64,000 nucleotides of DNA from Brasenia schreberi (GCA_036023115.1 JAYKKT010000074.1:6707501-6771500); one strand, 5' to 3'. Positions 1-15,200 are shown, numbered from the stretch's first letter. A program made the numbers and translations. The notes: a model not told the origin generated them from the sequence alone.

Positions 1-3000
1 TACATAGATTTCTCGTGTCCAGTCTTAGCAAAATTAAACAACAAACTTCATTTCAGTTTGTTGAGAAAACCCTTATATCAGTGCACTAAACGTATAATCA
101 TCTAAACCAATACATATCATTCCATTAGAAAGAAAATTTTCCCCTATTGTTGATTAGAGTCTCTTCTAAAATACCCCAAATATATCCCTCATTAATGTTG
201 ATTTCAAAGTCTTGACGCAAACAAGCTCTAAAAATGTTCATTTAAGTCTTATCCTAACTACAACAATTAGGACACCATGTATTTCTCGAATCTTGACTTT
301 TAGGTCATACCCTGACCACACTCCACTAATGCTCATTTAAAGTCTTACTGCCCCCAGCTTCACGTTATGATATTTCATGTAATCAAGATCAAATAAAACT
401 CTTCAATTTAAATTATAGACATCAGTCAAGCCAAGCTATTTTCATCTAAATCAATACATAATCATTTAAATCAAAATAAAAAAATACTTTGCAATGGTTG
501 ATCAGAACTCTCTTCAACAACAACACATTTCAAAACACACAACATATCCCTTACTAATGTTGATTTGAAGTCTTTACCTAACCACACAAACACAAAAGGC
601 ACATTCTTTACCTATCTTGATTTCAAGTCTTGCCCAACAAAAACTCTACTAACGTTGATTTTAACCGTTACCTAACTACACAAACAAATAAGTCACATTC
701 TTCACTAATTTTGATTCGAAGTCTCACCCTAACTAGATCACACCAATGTTGAATTTAAACCTCACCCTAACCACACTCAACTAATGTTGATTTAAATCTC
801 ACCGTAACCATACATAGATTTCTCGTGTCCAATCTTAACAAGATAAAACAACAAACATTGTTTAAGATTCTTCAGAAAACCCTTATATCAACTGCACTAA
901 ACGTATTGTCATCTAAACTGATACATCATCATTCCATTAGAACAAAAAGTATTTCACTATCGTTGATTATAAGTCTCGTCTAAAAGCACCTAACATGTCC
1001 CTCACTAATGTTGATTTAAATTTCTTGCAATAAAAAGCTCTACCAATATTGATTTAAGTCTTACCCTAACCACAACGATCAGGACACCATACATTTTCCT
1101 AATGTCGATTTTTAGGTCATACCTCACCACACACCAATAATGCACATTTCAAGTCTAACTGCCCCCAACATCACTTTATCATATATCGTCTAACCGAGAC
1201 CAAATAAAAGTCCTCGATTTGAATTATTGATTCCTTACTAACATCAACCACGCGAAGTGTATTCTCATCTAAATCAATACACAATCATTTAAATTAAAAC
1301 AAAAAATACTTCTCAATGGTTGAATAGAACTCTTTTGAAGAACAACACATATGTAAACAAACACAACATATCCCTCGCTAATGTTGATTTGAAGTCTTTC
1401 CCTAACCACATAAACAAAGAAGGCATAGTCTTGTTGATTTTAAGTCTAAATCAAAACAAACACCACTAATGTCAATTTCAAGTCTTTTCCTAACTACACA
1501 AACAAAGAGGTCACATTCTTCACTAATGTTGATTCCAAGTCTCACCCTAACCACATCGCACTAATGTTGAGTTTAAGTCTCACCCTAAACATACTCAACT
1601 AATGTTGATTTCAATCTCACCATAACCATACATAGCTTTCTCGTGTCCAGTCCTAACAAGATAAAATAACAAACTTCGTTTCAAATTGTTGAGAAAACCC
1701 TTATATCAACTGCACTAAACGTATTGTCATCTAAATTGATATCATCATTCTATTAGAACAAAAAGTATTTCACTATCGTTGATCAAAAGTCTCTTCTAAA
1801 AGCAACTAACATATCACTCACTAATGTTGATTTCAAAGTTTGGTTGCAAACAAGATCCAACATGACGATTTAAGTCTTACCCTAATCTCAACGATCAAGA
1901 CACCATAAATTTCCCTCATATTGATTTTTAGGTCATACCCTCACCATAATCCACTAATGCTCATTTCAAGTCATACCGTCCCCAAACATCAATTAATCAT
2001 ATATCGTGTAACCGAGAACAAATAAAAGTCTTTAACTTAAATTGTTAATTCCTTCCTAACATCAACCACCCCAAGTGTATTCTCATCTAAATCAATACAC
2101 AATCATTTAAATTAAAATAAAAAATACTTCTCAATGGCGGATTAGAACTCTCTTTAAGAACAACGCATTTCTAAGCACACAACAAATCCCTCACTAATAT
2201 TGAATTCAAGTATTTCTCTAACCACACAAAGAAAGAAGGCACATTCTTTACCTATGTTTCCTTCCTAACATAAACTCTTCTAATGTTGATTTCAAGTATT
2301 TTCCTAACAAAACAAACAAAGATGTCGCAATATTTACTAATGTTGATTCCAAGTCTCACCCTAACTACATCGCTCCAATGTTATTTGAAGCCTCACTCTA
2401 ACCACACTCAACTAATGTTGATTTCAATCTCACCCTAACCATTCATAGCTTTCTCGTGTCGTGTATTAGTGAGATACAACAAAAAACTTCATTTGAGACT
2501 CTTGAAAAAACCCTTATATCAACCGCACTAATGTTGATTTGAAGTCTTTTCCTAATGAGAAAAACAAAGAAGTCGTATTCCTTACTAATGATGATTCTAA
2601 GTCTCACCCTAACTATATTATGCAAATGTTGATTTTAATCTCACCCAAACCATACATAGCTTTCTTGTGTCCTGTCTTAGCGAGATAAAACAACAAACTT
2701 CGTTTCAGATTGTTGAGAAAATCCTTATATCAACCGCACTAAACATATTGTCATATAAACCGATACATCATCATTCCACTAGAACAAAAAGTACTTCACT
2801 AATGTTGATTAGAACTCTCTTCTAAAAGCACCTAACATATCCCTCTTTAATGTTGATTTCAAAGTCTTGCCGCAAACAAGCTCTACCAATGTTGATTTAA
2901 GTCTTATCCTAACCACAACAATCAAGACACCATATATTTTCCTAATGTTGATTTTTAGGTCATACCCTGACCACACTCCACTAATGCAAATTTCAAGTCT

Positions 3001-6000
3001 TACTACCCCTAGCAACACTTTATCATATTTCGTCTAACTAAGACCAAATAAAAGTCTTTAATTGAAATTGTTGATTACTTCCTAACAATAACCACGCCAA
3101 GCATATTCGCATCTAAATCAATACATAATCACTTAAATTAAAACAAAAAATACTTCTCGATGTATATTACAACTCTCTTGAAGAACAACGCATTTCTAAA
3201 CACACAACATATCTCTTACTAATATTGATTTGAAGTCTTTCCCAAACCACGCAAACAAAGAGAAGACAAAATCTTCACCTCTGTTGATTTCAAGTTTAAC
3301 CCGAAACAAACTCTACTAATGTTGATTTGAAGTCTTTTCATAACCATACAAACAAAAAAGGCACATTCTTCACCTATTTCGATTTCAAGTATTACAAAAA
3401 CAAACCCTACTATTGATGATTTCAAGTCTTTGCCTAATTATACAAACAAAGAAGTCCCATTCTTCATTATCGTTGATTAGAAGTCTCTTCTAAAAACACC
3501 TGAAATATCACTCATTAATGTTGATTTCAAAGTCCTGCAATAAACAAGCTATACCAATGTTGATTCAAGTCTTACCCTAACCACAACGATCAAGACACAA
3601 TATATTTCCCTAATGTTGATTTTTAGGTCATACCCTCACCACAGTCCACTAATGCTCATTTCAAGTCTTATGCCCCTGCAACACTTTATGATATATCATC
3701 TAACCGAGACCAAATGAAAGTCTTCAATTTAAATTATTGATTACTTCCTAACAACAACCATGGCAGGCGTATTCTCATCTAAATCAATACACAATCATTT
3801 AAATTAAAACAAAAAATACTTCTAAATGGTTGATTAGAACTCTCTTAAGAACAACGCATTTCTAAACACACATAGCATATCCCTCACTAATGTTGATTTT
3901 AAGTCTTTACCTAACCAAACAAACACGAAAGGCACATTCTTCAATTACGTTGATTTAAGTCTTACCCAAAACAAACTCTACTAATGTTGATTTTAAACCT
4001 CAGCCTAACCACACTCAACAAATGTTGATTTTATTCTCACCCTAACCATATATAGATTTCCCGTGTCTAGTATTAACAAGATAAAACAACAAACTTCGTT
4101 TCAGATTGTTGAGAAAACCCTTGTATCAACTTCACTAAACGTATTGTCATCTAAATCGATACATCATCATTCCATTAGAACAAAAAGTATTTCACTATCG
4201 TTGATTAGAAGTCTCTTCTAAGACACCTAACATATCGCTCACTAATGTTGATTTAAATGTCTTACTGGAAACAAGCTCTACAAATGTTGATTTAAGTCTT
4301 ACCCTAACCACAACGACGAAGATATCATATACTTCACTAAGGTTGATTTTTAGGTCATACCCTATCCACGCACCACTAATGCTCGTTTCAAATCTTATCA
4401 CTGCCCACCATCACTTTATTGTATATCGTCTAAGCGAAACCAAATAAAAGCCATCAATTTAAATTGTTGGTTCCTTCCAAACATCAACCATGCCAAGCGT
4501 ATTCGCATCTAAATGAGTACACAATCATTTAAAATAAAACAAAAAATACTTCCTAATGGTTTATTAGAATTCTCTTGAAGAACAACCCATTTCTAAATAT
4601 ACACAACATATCCCTCACTAATGTTGATTCCAAGTCTCACCCTAACCACATCGCACTAAAGTGGATTTTAAGTCTCACCCTAACCATACATAGTTTTCTT
4701 GTGTCCTCTCTTAACGAGATAAAACAAAAGCTTCGTTTGAGATTCTTGAGAAAACACATATATTAACCGCACTAAACATATTGTCATCTAAACCAATACA
4801 TTATCATTCCATTAAAACAAAAAGTACTTCACTTTCATTGATTAGAAGTCTCTTCTAAAAGCACCTAAATCTTACACAAAACAAACTCTACTAATATGGA
4901 TTTCAAGCGTTTCCCTAACCACACAAACAAAGAAGATGCATTCCTCACTAATGCTAATTCCAAGTCTCACCCTAACCACATCGCACCAATGTTGATTTTA
5001 AGTTTCACCCCAACAAAAAATAGCTTTCTAGTGTCCTGTTTTAGTGAGATAAAACAACAAACTTCATTTAAGATTATTGGGAAAACCCTTATATCAATCT
5101 AACAAAATGTATTGTTATCTAAACCAATACATCATCATTCCATTAGAACAAAAAATATTTCACTATCATTGATTATAAGTCTCTTCTAAAAGTACCTAAC
5201 ATATCTCTCACTAATGTTGATTTCAAAGTTTTACTGCAAATAAGCTCTACCAATGTTGATTTAAGTCTAACCTTAATCTCAACAATTAGGACACCATATA
5301 TTTCTCAAATGTTGATATTTAGGTCATACCCTGACCACAGTCCACTAATGCTCATTTCAAGTATTATTGCCCATTCTTCACAAACAAAGAGAAGGCACAT
5401 TCTTTACCTATGTTGATTTTAAGTCTTAGTCAAAACAAACTCTTCTAATGTTGATTTCATGCCTTCATCTAACCACACAATCAAAGAAGTTGCATTCTTC
5501 ACTAATGTTGATTCTAAGTCTCACCCTAACTACATCGCACCAATGTTGATTTTAAGCTTCATCCTAACCACACTCAACTAATGTTGATTTCAATCTCACC
5601 CTAACCATACATAGTTTTCTCGAGTCCGGTCTTATCACGATAAAAAAACAAATGTCGTTTAAAATTATTCATAAAACCCTTATATCAACCACACTAAACG
5701 TATTGTCATCTAAACTGATACATCATGATTCCGTTATAACAAAAGTATATCACTATTGTTCAATAGAAGCCTCTTGTAAAAGCACCCAACATATCTCTCA
5801 TTAATGTTGATTTCAAAGTCTTGCCGCAAACAAGCTCTACCAATGTTGATTTAAGTCTTACCCTAACCACAATGATAACGACACATATATTTCCCTAATG
5901 TTGATTTTTAGGTCATACCCTCACCACACTCATTAATGCTCATTTCAAGTCATACCGCCCCCGAACATCACTTTATCATATATCGTCTAACCGAGACCAA

Positions 6001-7613
6001 ATAAAAGTCTTCAATTTAAATTGTTGATTACTTCCTAACAATAACCACGCCAAGCATGTTCTCATCTAAATCAATACACAGCTTAAATTACAACAAAAAA
6101 TATTTCTCAATTGTTGATTAGAACGCTCTTGAAGAACAATGCATTTTAAAACACACACAAAATATCCCTCACTAATGTTGATTTGAAGTCTTTCCCTAAC
6201 CACACAAATAAATAACGCATATTCTTCACCTATGTTGATTCCAAGTTTAACCCAAAACAAATTCTACTAATGTTGATTTCAAATCTTTCCGTAACCACAT
6301 AAACAAAGAAATCGCATTCTTCACTAATGTTCATTCCAAGTCTCACCCTAACCCGATCGCACCAATGTTGATTTTAAGCCTCACCCTAACCACACTCAAC
6401 TAATGTTGATTTCAATCTCACACTAACCATACATAGCTTTCTCGTGTCGTGTCTTAGTGAGATAAAACAAAAAACTTCATTTCAAATTGTTGAGAAAACC
6501 CTTATATCAACCGCACTAAACGTATTGTCATCTAAACCCATATATCATCATTCTATTAGAACCAAAAGTATTTCACTATCGTTAATTAGAAGTCTTTTCT
6601 AAAAGCACCTAACATATCCTTCACTAATCTTGATTTCAAAGTCTTGCTGCAAACAAGCTCTACCAAAGTTAATTTAAGTCTTACCCTAGACTCAATGACA
6701 TATATTTCCTTAATGTTGATTTTTAGGTCATACCCTCACCACACTCCACTAATGCTCATTTAAAGTCATACCACCCCCGAACATCACATTATCATATACC
6801 ATCTAACCGAGAACAAATTAAAGTCTTCAACTTAAATTGTTGATTCCTTCCTAACATCAACCACGCTAAGCATATTCTCATCTAAATCAATACACAATCA
6901 TTTAAATTAGAATAAAAAATATTTCTCAATGGTTGATTAGAACTCTCTTGAAGAACAACGAATCTCTAACTACACACAACATATCACTGACTAATGTTGG
7001 TTTCAAGTCTTTCCCTAACCACACAAACAAAGAAGATGCATTCTTCAATAATGTTGATTCCAAGTCTCACCCTAACCACATCGCACCAATGTTGATTTTA
7101 ACTCTCACCCTAACCACAAACAACTAATGTTGATTTCAATCACACCCTAACCATACATAGCTTTCTCGTGTTGTGTCTTAGTGATATAAAACAACAAACT
7201 TCATTTCGGATTGTTAAGAAAGTCCTTATATCAACCGCACTAAATGTATTGTCATCAAAATTGATACATCATCATTCCATTAGAACAAAAAGTACTTCAC
7301 TAATGTTGATTAGAACTCTCTTCAAAAAGCACCTAACATATCCCTCACAAATGTTGATTTGTTGATTTAAGTCTTACCCTAACCACAATGATCAAGACAC
7401 CATATATTACCCTAATGTTGATTTTTAGGTAATACTCTCACCACACTCCACTAATGCGCATTTTAAGTCCTACCGCCCCCGAGCATCACTTTATGACATA
7501 TCGTCTAACCGAGAACAAATAAAAGTCTTCAATTTAAATTGTTGATTAGAAGTCTCTTCTAAAAGCACCTAACATCAACCCCGCCAACCATATTCTCGTC
7601 TTAATTAATACAT
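1..7613. repeat. Degenerate higher-order satellite array, left part
   Basis: Long tandem repeat with a consensus higher-order unit of roughly 810 bases and many shorter, internally deleted units. A landmark block (ACATAGCTTTCTCGTGTCC and close variants) recurs near 1, 810, 1627, 2440, 2652, 4046, 4687, 5607, 6428 and 7152. A second landmark, AATAAAAGTCTTCAATTTAA with variants, recurs near 391, 1203, 2012, 3047, 3714, 4443, 5999, 6818 and 7520. Within each unit a shorter motif, AATGTTGATTTNAAGTCT followed by ACCCTAACCAC, repeats every 35 to 65 bases, so the large unit probably grew out of a minisatellite. The + strand is rich in A and C and poor in G. Small ORFs here (2443-2625, 2809-3018, 4195-4401 and others) are translations of the repeat and not genes. 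Confidence 0.93.
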
Positions 7614-8410
7614 ATAACAAACAACAACTAAGCCTTTCCCCATACTAGACAGGTCGACTACATGGATCCTTTTTTTCCACATTGCCCTATCATGTGCCAT
7701 GTTAGCCGTTAACTCACAATAAGCTAGATCATTCTTTATTTTTTCTTTCCAATACTTTTGTGGTCGTCGTCTACCTCTTTTAATACTTTCAAAATCTAGT
7801 TTTTCATACATTCTTACATGTTCTTCTTTATATATAACCAAACCACCTTAAACGATATTCTCCCATTTTATTCTCTATTGGTGCCACACATAATTTATTT
7901 CTAATAACCTCATTATATATACGGTCTTTTCTTGTATGACCACTCATCCATCTTCATTTTTGTCACAGACATCTTTTGTATATGTTGAGGATTAAATGCC
8001 CACTACTCAGAACCATAAAACATGGCACGTGTAATTGATGTTCTATAATATTTACCTTTTAACTTTAATGGTATCTTCTTATCACAAAGAATACTTTATG
8101 CTTCTCTCCATTTTAACCAACTAGCATTAATTCTATGCATAACATCTCCATCAATTCTTCCATCACTTTGAAAAATTGACCCTATGTATTTAAAGCTTTC
8201 TTTTTGGGAGATGTATTGTGTACCAATTTTAATTTCTATGTCCTCTGAAATAACCAAATGATCAAACTTACATTTCATGTATTTTGTCTTTGTTCTACAA
8301 AGTCGAAAGCCTTTACTTTCTAATGTTTCTCTCCATAGTTCCAATTTTCTATTAACTTTTTTTTTAGACTCCTCCACTAACATAATGTCATCTGCAAATA
8401 ACATACACCA
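7614..8410 (-). mobile_element. 3' fragment of an RTE-type LINE (minus arm of an inverted pair)
   Basis: Minus-strand remnant of a non-LTR retrotransposon inserted in the satellite. The 3' tail is the CAA-rich sequence at about 7614-7630, read as TTG repeats on the element strand. The translation at 8096-8404 contains the reverse transcriptase catalytic block MLFADDIMLVEE (ADD motif retained). The downstream piece at 7605-7841 matches the conserved C-terminal tail of plant RTE-like LINEs (RRPQKYWKEKIKNDLAYCEL). Endonuclease and the first part of the reverse transcriptase are missing. The fragment is frameshifted and cannot encode a working enzyme. It abuts a second copy in the opposite orientation at 8411. 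Confidence 0.85.
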
Positions 8411-9276
8411 ATGGTGATTGATGAGTTAACAAAACATATTCAAGATGAAGTACCTTGGTGTATGTTATTTGCATATGACATTGTGTTAATGGAGGAGTCT
8501 AACAAAAACGTTAATATAAAATTAGAACTATTGAGAGAAACATTAGAAAGTAAAGGCTTCCGACTTAGTAGAACAAAGAAAGAATATATGGAATATAAGT
8601 TTGATCATTTGGTTACTCAAAAGCTATAGAAATTAAAATTGGCACACATTGCATTCCCCAAAAGGAAAATTTTAAATATCTAGAGTCAATTTTTTAGAGT
8701 GATGGAAGAATTGATGGAGATGTTATGCATAGAATTAATGCCGGTTGGTTAAAATGGAGAGAAGCATTAAGTATTTTTTGTGATAAGAAGATACCGTTCA
8801 AGTTAAAAGGTAAATATTATAGAGCACCAATTAGATCTACCATGTTTTATGGTTCTGAGAGTTAGGTAGTTAATCATCCACATGTACAAAAGATGTCTAC
8901 GACAGAAATAAAGATGTTGAGATGGATGAGTGGTCATACAAGAAAAGACCGTATACATAATAAGGTTATTAGAAATAAATTATGTGTGGCACCAATAGAA
9001 GATAAAATGAGAGAATATCGTTTAAGGTGGTTTGGACATATAGAAAGAAGATAAAAAGGAGAACCTCTAAGAAGGTATGAAAAACTATTTTGAAGGTAGT
9101 AAAGAGGTAAAGGACGACAACAAAAGTGTTGAAAATAAATAATAAAGAATGATCTAGCTTATTGTGAGTTAATTGCTAACATGACACATGATAGGGATAT
9201 GTGGAAATATAGAATCCATGTAGCCGACCCGTCTAGTATGGGAAAAGGCTTTGTTGTTGTTGTTGTTGTTGTTGTA
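8411..9276 (+). mobile_element. 3' fragment of an RTE-type LINE (plus arm of an inverted pair)
   Basis: Plus-strand counterpart of the preceding fragment. It starts in the same reverse transcriptase region (MVIDELTKHIQDEVPWCM, then LFAYDIVLMEE, in which the ADD triad has become AYD). It runs through the C-terminal block ([33 protein letters not shown]) to a GTT/TTG repeat tail ending near 9276. Several stops and frameshifts are present. The two arms are the same part of the same family and meet at about 8410, forming an imperfect inverted repeat with arms of about 800 bases. Satellite sequence resumes directly after the tail. Confidence 0.85.
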
Positions 9277-12200
9277 TTACTTTATCATGTCATCTAACCG
9301 AAATCAAATAAAAGTCTTCAACTTAGATTGTTGATTCCTTTCTAACATCAACCACGCCAAGTGTATTCTAATCTAAATCAATACAAATCATTAAAATTAA
9401 AACAAAAAATACTTTCAAATGGTTGATTAAATTCTATTGAAAAACAACGCATTTCTAACCACTCAGAACATATCCCTCACCAATGTTGATTTGAAGTCAT
9501 TCCCTAAATATAAACAAAGAGATGGCAATTCCATTACCTATATTGATTTTAAGTCTTACACAAAACAAATTCTTCTAATGTTTATTTCAAGTCTTTCCCT
9601 AACCACACAAACAAAGAAGTCGCATTCTTCACTAATGTTGATTCTAAGTCTCACCCTAACTATACCGCACCAATGATTATTTTAAGTCTCACCCTAAGCA
9701 CACTCAACTAATGTTGATTTCAATCTTACATAAACCATACATAGTTTCTCGTGTCCCGTCTGAATAAGTTAAAACAACAAACTTCATTTCCGATTGTTGA
9801 GAAAACCCTTATACCAAACTCACTAAATGTATTATCATCTAAACCGATACATCATCATTCCATTAGAACAAAAAAGTATTTCACTATCGTTGATTAGAAG
9901 TCTCTTCAAAAAGCACCTAACATATCCCTCACTAATGTTGATTTCAAAATCTCACTGCAAACAAGATCTACGAAAGTTTATTTAAGTCTAACCTAACCAC
10001 AAAAATGAAGACACCATATGTTTCCCTGATGTTGATTTTTAGGTCATACCTTGACCACACTCCACTAATGCTCATTTCAAGTCTTATCGCCCCCAGCATC
10101 ACTTTAACATATGTCATCTAAACGAGAACAAATAAAAGTCTTCAATTTAAATTGTTTAATCCTTCCTAACATCAACCACGCCAAGCATGTTCGCATCTAA
10201 ATCAATACACAGTCATTTAAAATAAAACAAAAAATACTTTCGAATGGTTTATTAGAACTCTCTTCAACAACAACGCATTTCTAAACACACACAACATATC
10301 CCTCACTAATGTTGATTTAAAGTCTTTCCCTAACCACACAAACAAAGAAGTCGCAATCTTCACTAATGTTGATTTCAAGTCTCGCCCAAACTACATCGCA
10401 CCAATGTTGATTTTAAACCTCACCCTAAGCACACCCAACTAATATTGATTTCAATCTCACCCTAACCATACATAGCTTTCTCGTATCCTATCTTAGCGAG
10501 ATAAAACAACAACCTTAGTTTCAGATTTTTGAGAAAACTTGTATATTAACCGCATTAAACGTATTGTCATCTAAACCGATACATTATCATTCCATTAAAA
10601 TAAAAAGTATTTCACTATTGATGATTAGAAGTCTCTTCTAAAAGAACCTAACATATCCCTTACAAATGTTGATTTCAAAGTCTTGCCACAAACAAGCTCT
10701 ACCAATGTTGATTTAAGTCTTACCATAATCTCAACGATTAGGACACCATATATTTCTCTAATGTTGATTTTTAGGTCATACCCTAACCACACCCCACTAA
10801 TGCTCATTTAAGGTCTTATTGCCCCCTACAACATCACTTTATCACATGTAGTCCAACCGAAATCAAATAAAAGTATTCAATTTAAATTGTTCATTCCTTC
10901 CTAACATCAACCACACCAAGCGTATTCTCATCTAAATCAATACACAATCATTTAAAATAAAATAAAATAATATTTCACAATGGTTGATTACAACTCTATT
11001 GAAAAACAACGCATTTCTAACCACACACAACATATCCCTCACTAATGTTATTTTAAGTCTTTCCCTATCCACAAAAACAAAGACGTCACATTCTTCACTA
11101 GTGTTGATTCCAAGACTCACCCAAACTACACCGTACCAATGTTGATTTTAAGTCTCACCCAAAGCACACTCAACAAATGTTGATTTCAATCTTATCCAAA
11201 CCATGCATAGCTTTCTCGTGTCCTATCTGAGCAAGATAAAACAACAAACTTCATTTCAGATTGTTGAGAAAACCCTTATGTCAACCGCAATAAATGTATT
11301 TTTATCTAAACGGATACATCATAATTCCATTATAACAAAAAGTATTTCACTATTATTGATTAGAAGTCTCTTGTAAAAGCACCTAACATATCCCTTACTA
11401 ATATTGATTTAAAAGTCCTGCCGCAAACAAGCTCTACCAATGTTGATTTAAGTCCTAATCTCAACGATTAGGACACCATATATTTCGCTAATCTTGACTT
11501 TTAGGTTATACCTTGACCACACTCCACTAATGCTCAATTCAAGTCCTATTGCACCCAGTAATCGAGACCAAATAAAACTCTTCAATTTAAATTATTGATC
11601 ACTTCCTAACAATCACGCCAAGAGTATCCTCATCTAAATCAATAAACATTTGTTAAAATTTAAACAAAAAATACTCCTCAATGGTTGGTTAGAAGTCTCT
11701 TGAAAAACAATGCATTTCTAAACACACAAACAAAGAAGTCACATTTTTCACTAATGTTGATTCCAAGTCTCACCCTAACCACACACAACTAATGTTGATT
11801 TCAAAATCACCCTAACCATACATAGCTTAATTAACTCTTATCTTAGTGAGATAAAACAACAAACTCCGTTTCTGGTTGTTGAGAAAACCCTTATATCAAC
11901 ATGACTAAACGTATTGTCACCTAAATCGATACATCATCATTCCATTAGAACAAAAAGTATTTCACTATCATTGATTAGAAGTCTCTTCAAAAAGCACCTA
12001 ACATATCCCTCACTAATGTTGATTTCAAAATGTCACTGCAAACAAGATCTATGAACGTTTATTTAAGTCTAACCTAACCACAAAAATGAAGACACCATAT
12101 GTTTCCCTGATGTTGATTTTTAGGTCATACCTTGACCACACTCCACTAATGCTCATTTCAAGTCTTATCGCCCCCAGCATCACTTTAACATATGTCATCT

Positions 12201-15200
12201 AAATGAGAACAAATAAAAGTCTTCAATTTAAATTGTTTAATCCTTCCTAACATCAACCACGGCAAGCGTGTTCGCATCTAAATCAATACATAATCATTTA
12301 AAATAAAACAAAAAATACTTTCGAATGGTTGATTAGAACTCTCTTCAACAACAACGCATTTCTAAACACACATAACATATCCCTCACTAATGTTGATATG
12401 AAGTCTTTTCCTAACCACACAAACAAAGAAGTCGCATTCTTCACTAATGTTGATTCCAAGTCTCACCCTAACCACACACAACTAATGTTGATTTCAATGT
12501 CACCCTAATCATACTTAGCTTATTAAGAAAACCCTTATATCAACAGGACTAAATGTATTGTCATCTAAATTAATACATCATCATTCCATTAGAACAAAAG
12601 ATATTTCACTATCGTTGATTAGAAACCTCTTGTAAAAGCACCTAACATATCCCTCACTAATGTTGATTTTAAAATATTGACGCAAACAAGCTCTACTAAT
12701 GTTGATTTAAGTCTTACCCTAACCACAACGATCAAGACACCATATATTTTCCTAATATTGATTTTTAGGTCATATCTTGATCGCACTCCACTAATGCGCA
12801 TTTCAAGTCTTACCGCCCCCAGCATCACCTTATCATTTATCGTCTAAACGATAATAAATAAAAGTCTTAAATTTAAATTGTTGAATCCTTCCTAGCATCA
12901 TCCATGCCAAGCGTGTTCTCATCTAAATCAATAAACAATCATTTAAAATAAAATAAAAAATACTTCCCAATGGTTCATTAGAACTCTCTTGAAGAACAAC
13001 TCATTTCTAAACACACACAACATATCCCTCACTAATTTTGATTTACAATCTTTCCCTAACGACACAAACAAAGAAGCTACATTCTTCACTAATATTGACT
13101 TCAAGTCTTACCCAAAAAAAAAAACTATTCATGTTGATTTCAAGTCTTTTCCTAACCTCACAAACAAAGAAGTCGCATTCTTCACTAATGTTGATTCCAA
13201 GTCTCACCCTAACCGAACACAACTAATGTTGATTTCAAACTCACCCTAACCATACATAGCTTAATACTGTCATGTCTTAGCGAGATAAAACAACAAACTT
13301 CATTTTTTATTGTTGAGAAAATCCTTATATCAACCGCACTAAACATATTGTCATCTAAATCGATACATCATCATTCCATTAGAACAAAAAGCATTTCACT
13401 ATCGTTGATTAGAAGTCTCTTCTAAAAGCACCTAACATATCCCTCACTAATATTAATTTCTTTACCTATTTTGACTTTAAGTCTTACCCAAAAAAACTCT
13501 ACTAATGTTGATAAGTCTTTTCCTAACCACACAAACAAAAACATCGAATTCTTCACTAATGTTGATTACAAGTCTCACCCTAAACACACACAACTAATGT
13601 TGAGTTCAATCTCACCTAACCATACATAGCTTAATCGTGTCCCATCTTAGCGAGATAAAACAACAAACTTCATTTAAGATTTTTTAGAAAACCCTTATAT
13701 CAACCACACTAAACGTATTGTCATCTAAATCGATACATCATCATTCCATTGAACAAAAAGTATTCACTATTGTTGATTAGAAGTCTCTTCTACAAGCACC
13801 TAACATATCCCTCACTAATGTTGATTTCAAAATCTTGCCGCAAACAAGCTCTACCAATGTTGATTTAAGTCTTAGCCTAACTACAACGATCAAGACGCCA
13901 TATATTTCCCTAACGCTGATTTTTAGGTCATACCCTCACCACACACCACTAATGCTCATTTCAAGTCTTAACGCCTCCCAACATCACTTTATCATATATT
14001 GTCTAACTGAAACCAAATAAAAGTCTTGAACTTAAATTGTTGATTCCTTCCTAACATCAACCATGCCAAGCGTATTCTCATCTAAATCAATACACAATCA
14101 TTTAAAAAAGAAACTTCCCAATGGTTGATTCACGAACAATGCATTTCTAAACACACTAAACATATCCCTCACTAATGTTGATTTAAAGTCTTTACCTATC
14201 CACAAAAACAAAAAAGTACATTCTTCACCTTTGTTGATTTTAAGTCTTACCCAAAACAAACTCTACTAATGTTGATTTAAGTCTTTCCCTAACCACACAA
14301 ACAAAGAAGTTGCATTCTTCACTAATGTTGATTCCAAGTCTCACCCTAACCATATATAGCTTTCTCGTGTCCTTTCTTAGCGAGATAAAACAACAAACTT
14401 TGTTTGAGAATGTTGAGTAAACGTATTATGATCTAAACGGATACATAATCATTCCAATAGAAAAAAAGTACAACACTATCACTAATGTTCCACAACAACG
14501 AAGACACCATATACTTCCCTATTGTTGACTTTTAGGTCATACCCTAACCATACTCCACTAATGTTAATTTGAAGTTTTACCGCTGCCCAGCATCACTTTA
14601 TCGTATATCGTCTAAGCAAGACCAAATAAAAGTTTTTAATTTAGTTGTTGATTCCTTCCTAACATCAACCACGACAATCATATTCTCATCTTAATCAATG
14701 CACAATCATTTAAATTAAAACAAAAAATACTTCTTAATATTTGATTAGAAGTCTCATGAAGAACAACACATTTCTAAATACACAACATATCTCTCACTAA
14801 TGTTGATTGAAGTCTTTGGCTAACCACACAAACAAACAAACTCTACTAATGTTGATTTCAAGACTTTTCCTAACCACACAAACAAAGAAGTTGCATTATT
14901 CACTAATGTTGATTTCAAATATTTTCGAAAACAAACTACTAATATTGATTGCAAGTCTTTTCCTAACCACGGAAACAAAAAAGTCATTCTTTACTAATGT
15001 TGATTTCATCTTACCCTAATCACGTTGCACTAATATTGAATTTAAGTCTTACTCTAACCACAACCATGAGTACTTCATATACTTTACTAATGTTTTAAAG
15101 TCTTTCGCTAACCACAAAACAAAGAAGGTAGATTCTTCACTATTGTTGATTTAAAGTCTTACCCTAACAAACTCCACTAATATTGATTTCAAATCTTACC

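Noticed and set aside
2443..7365. Many 60-70 codon ORFs on both strands in the satellite
   Set aside because: They follow the repeat unit, change frame with every indel and show no domain; they are by-products of low stop density in repetitive DNA.
1..15000. Interstitial telomere array
   Set aside because: ACCCTAAC occurs once per short unit and never as consecutive heptamers, so this is not telomeric repeat DNA.
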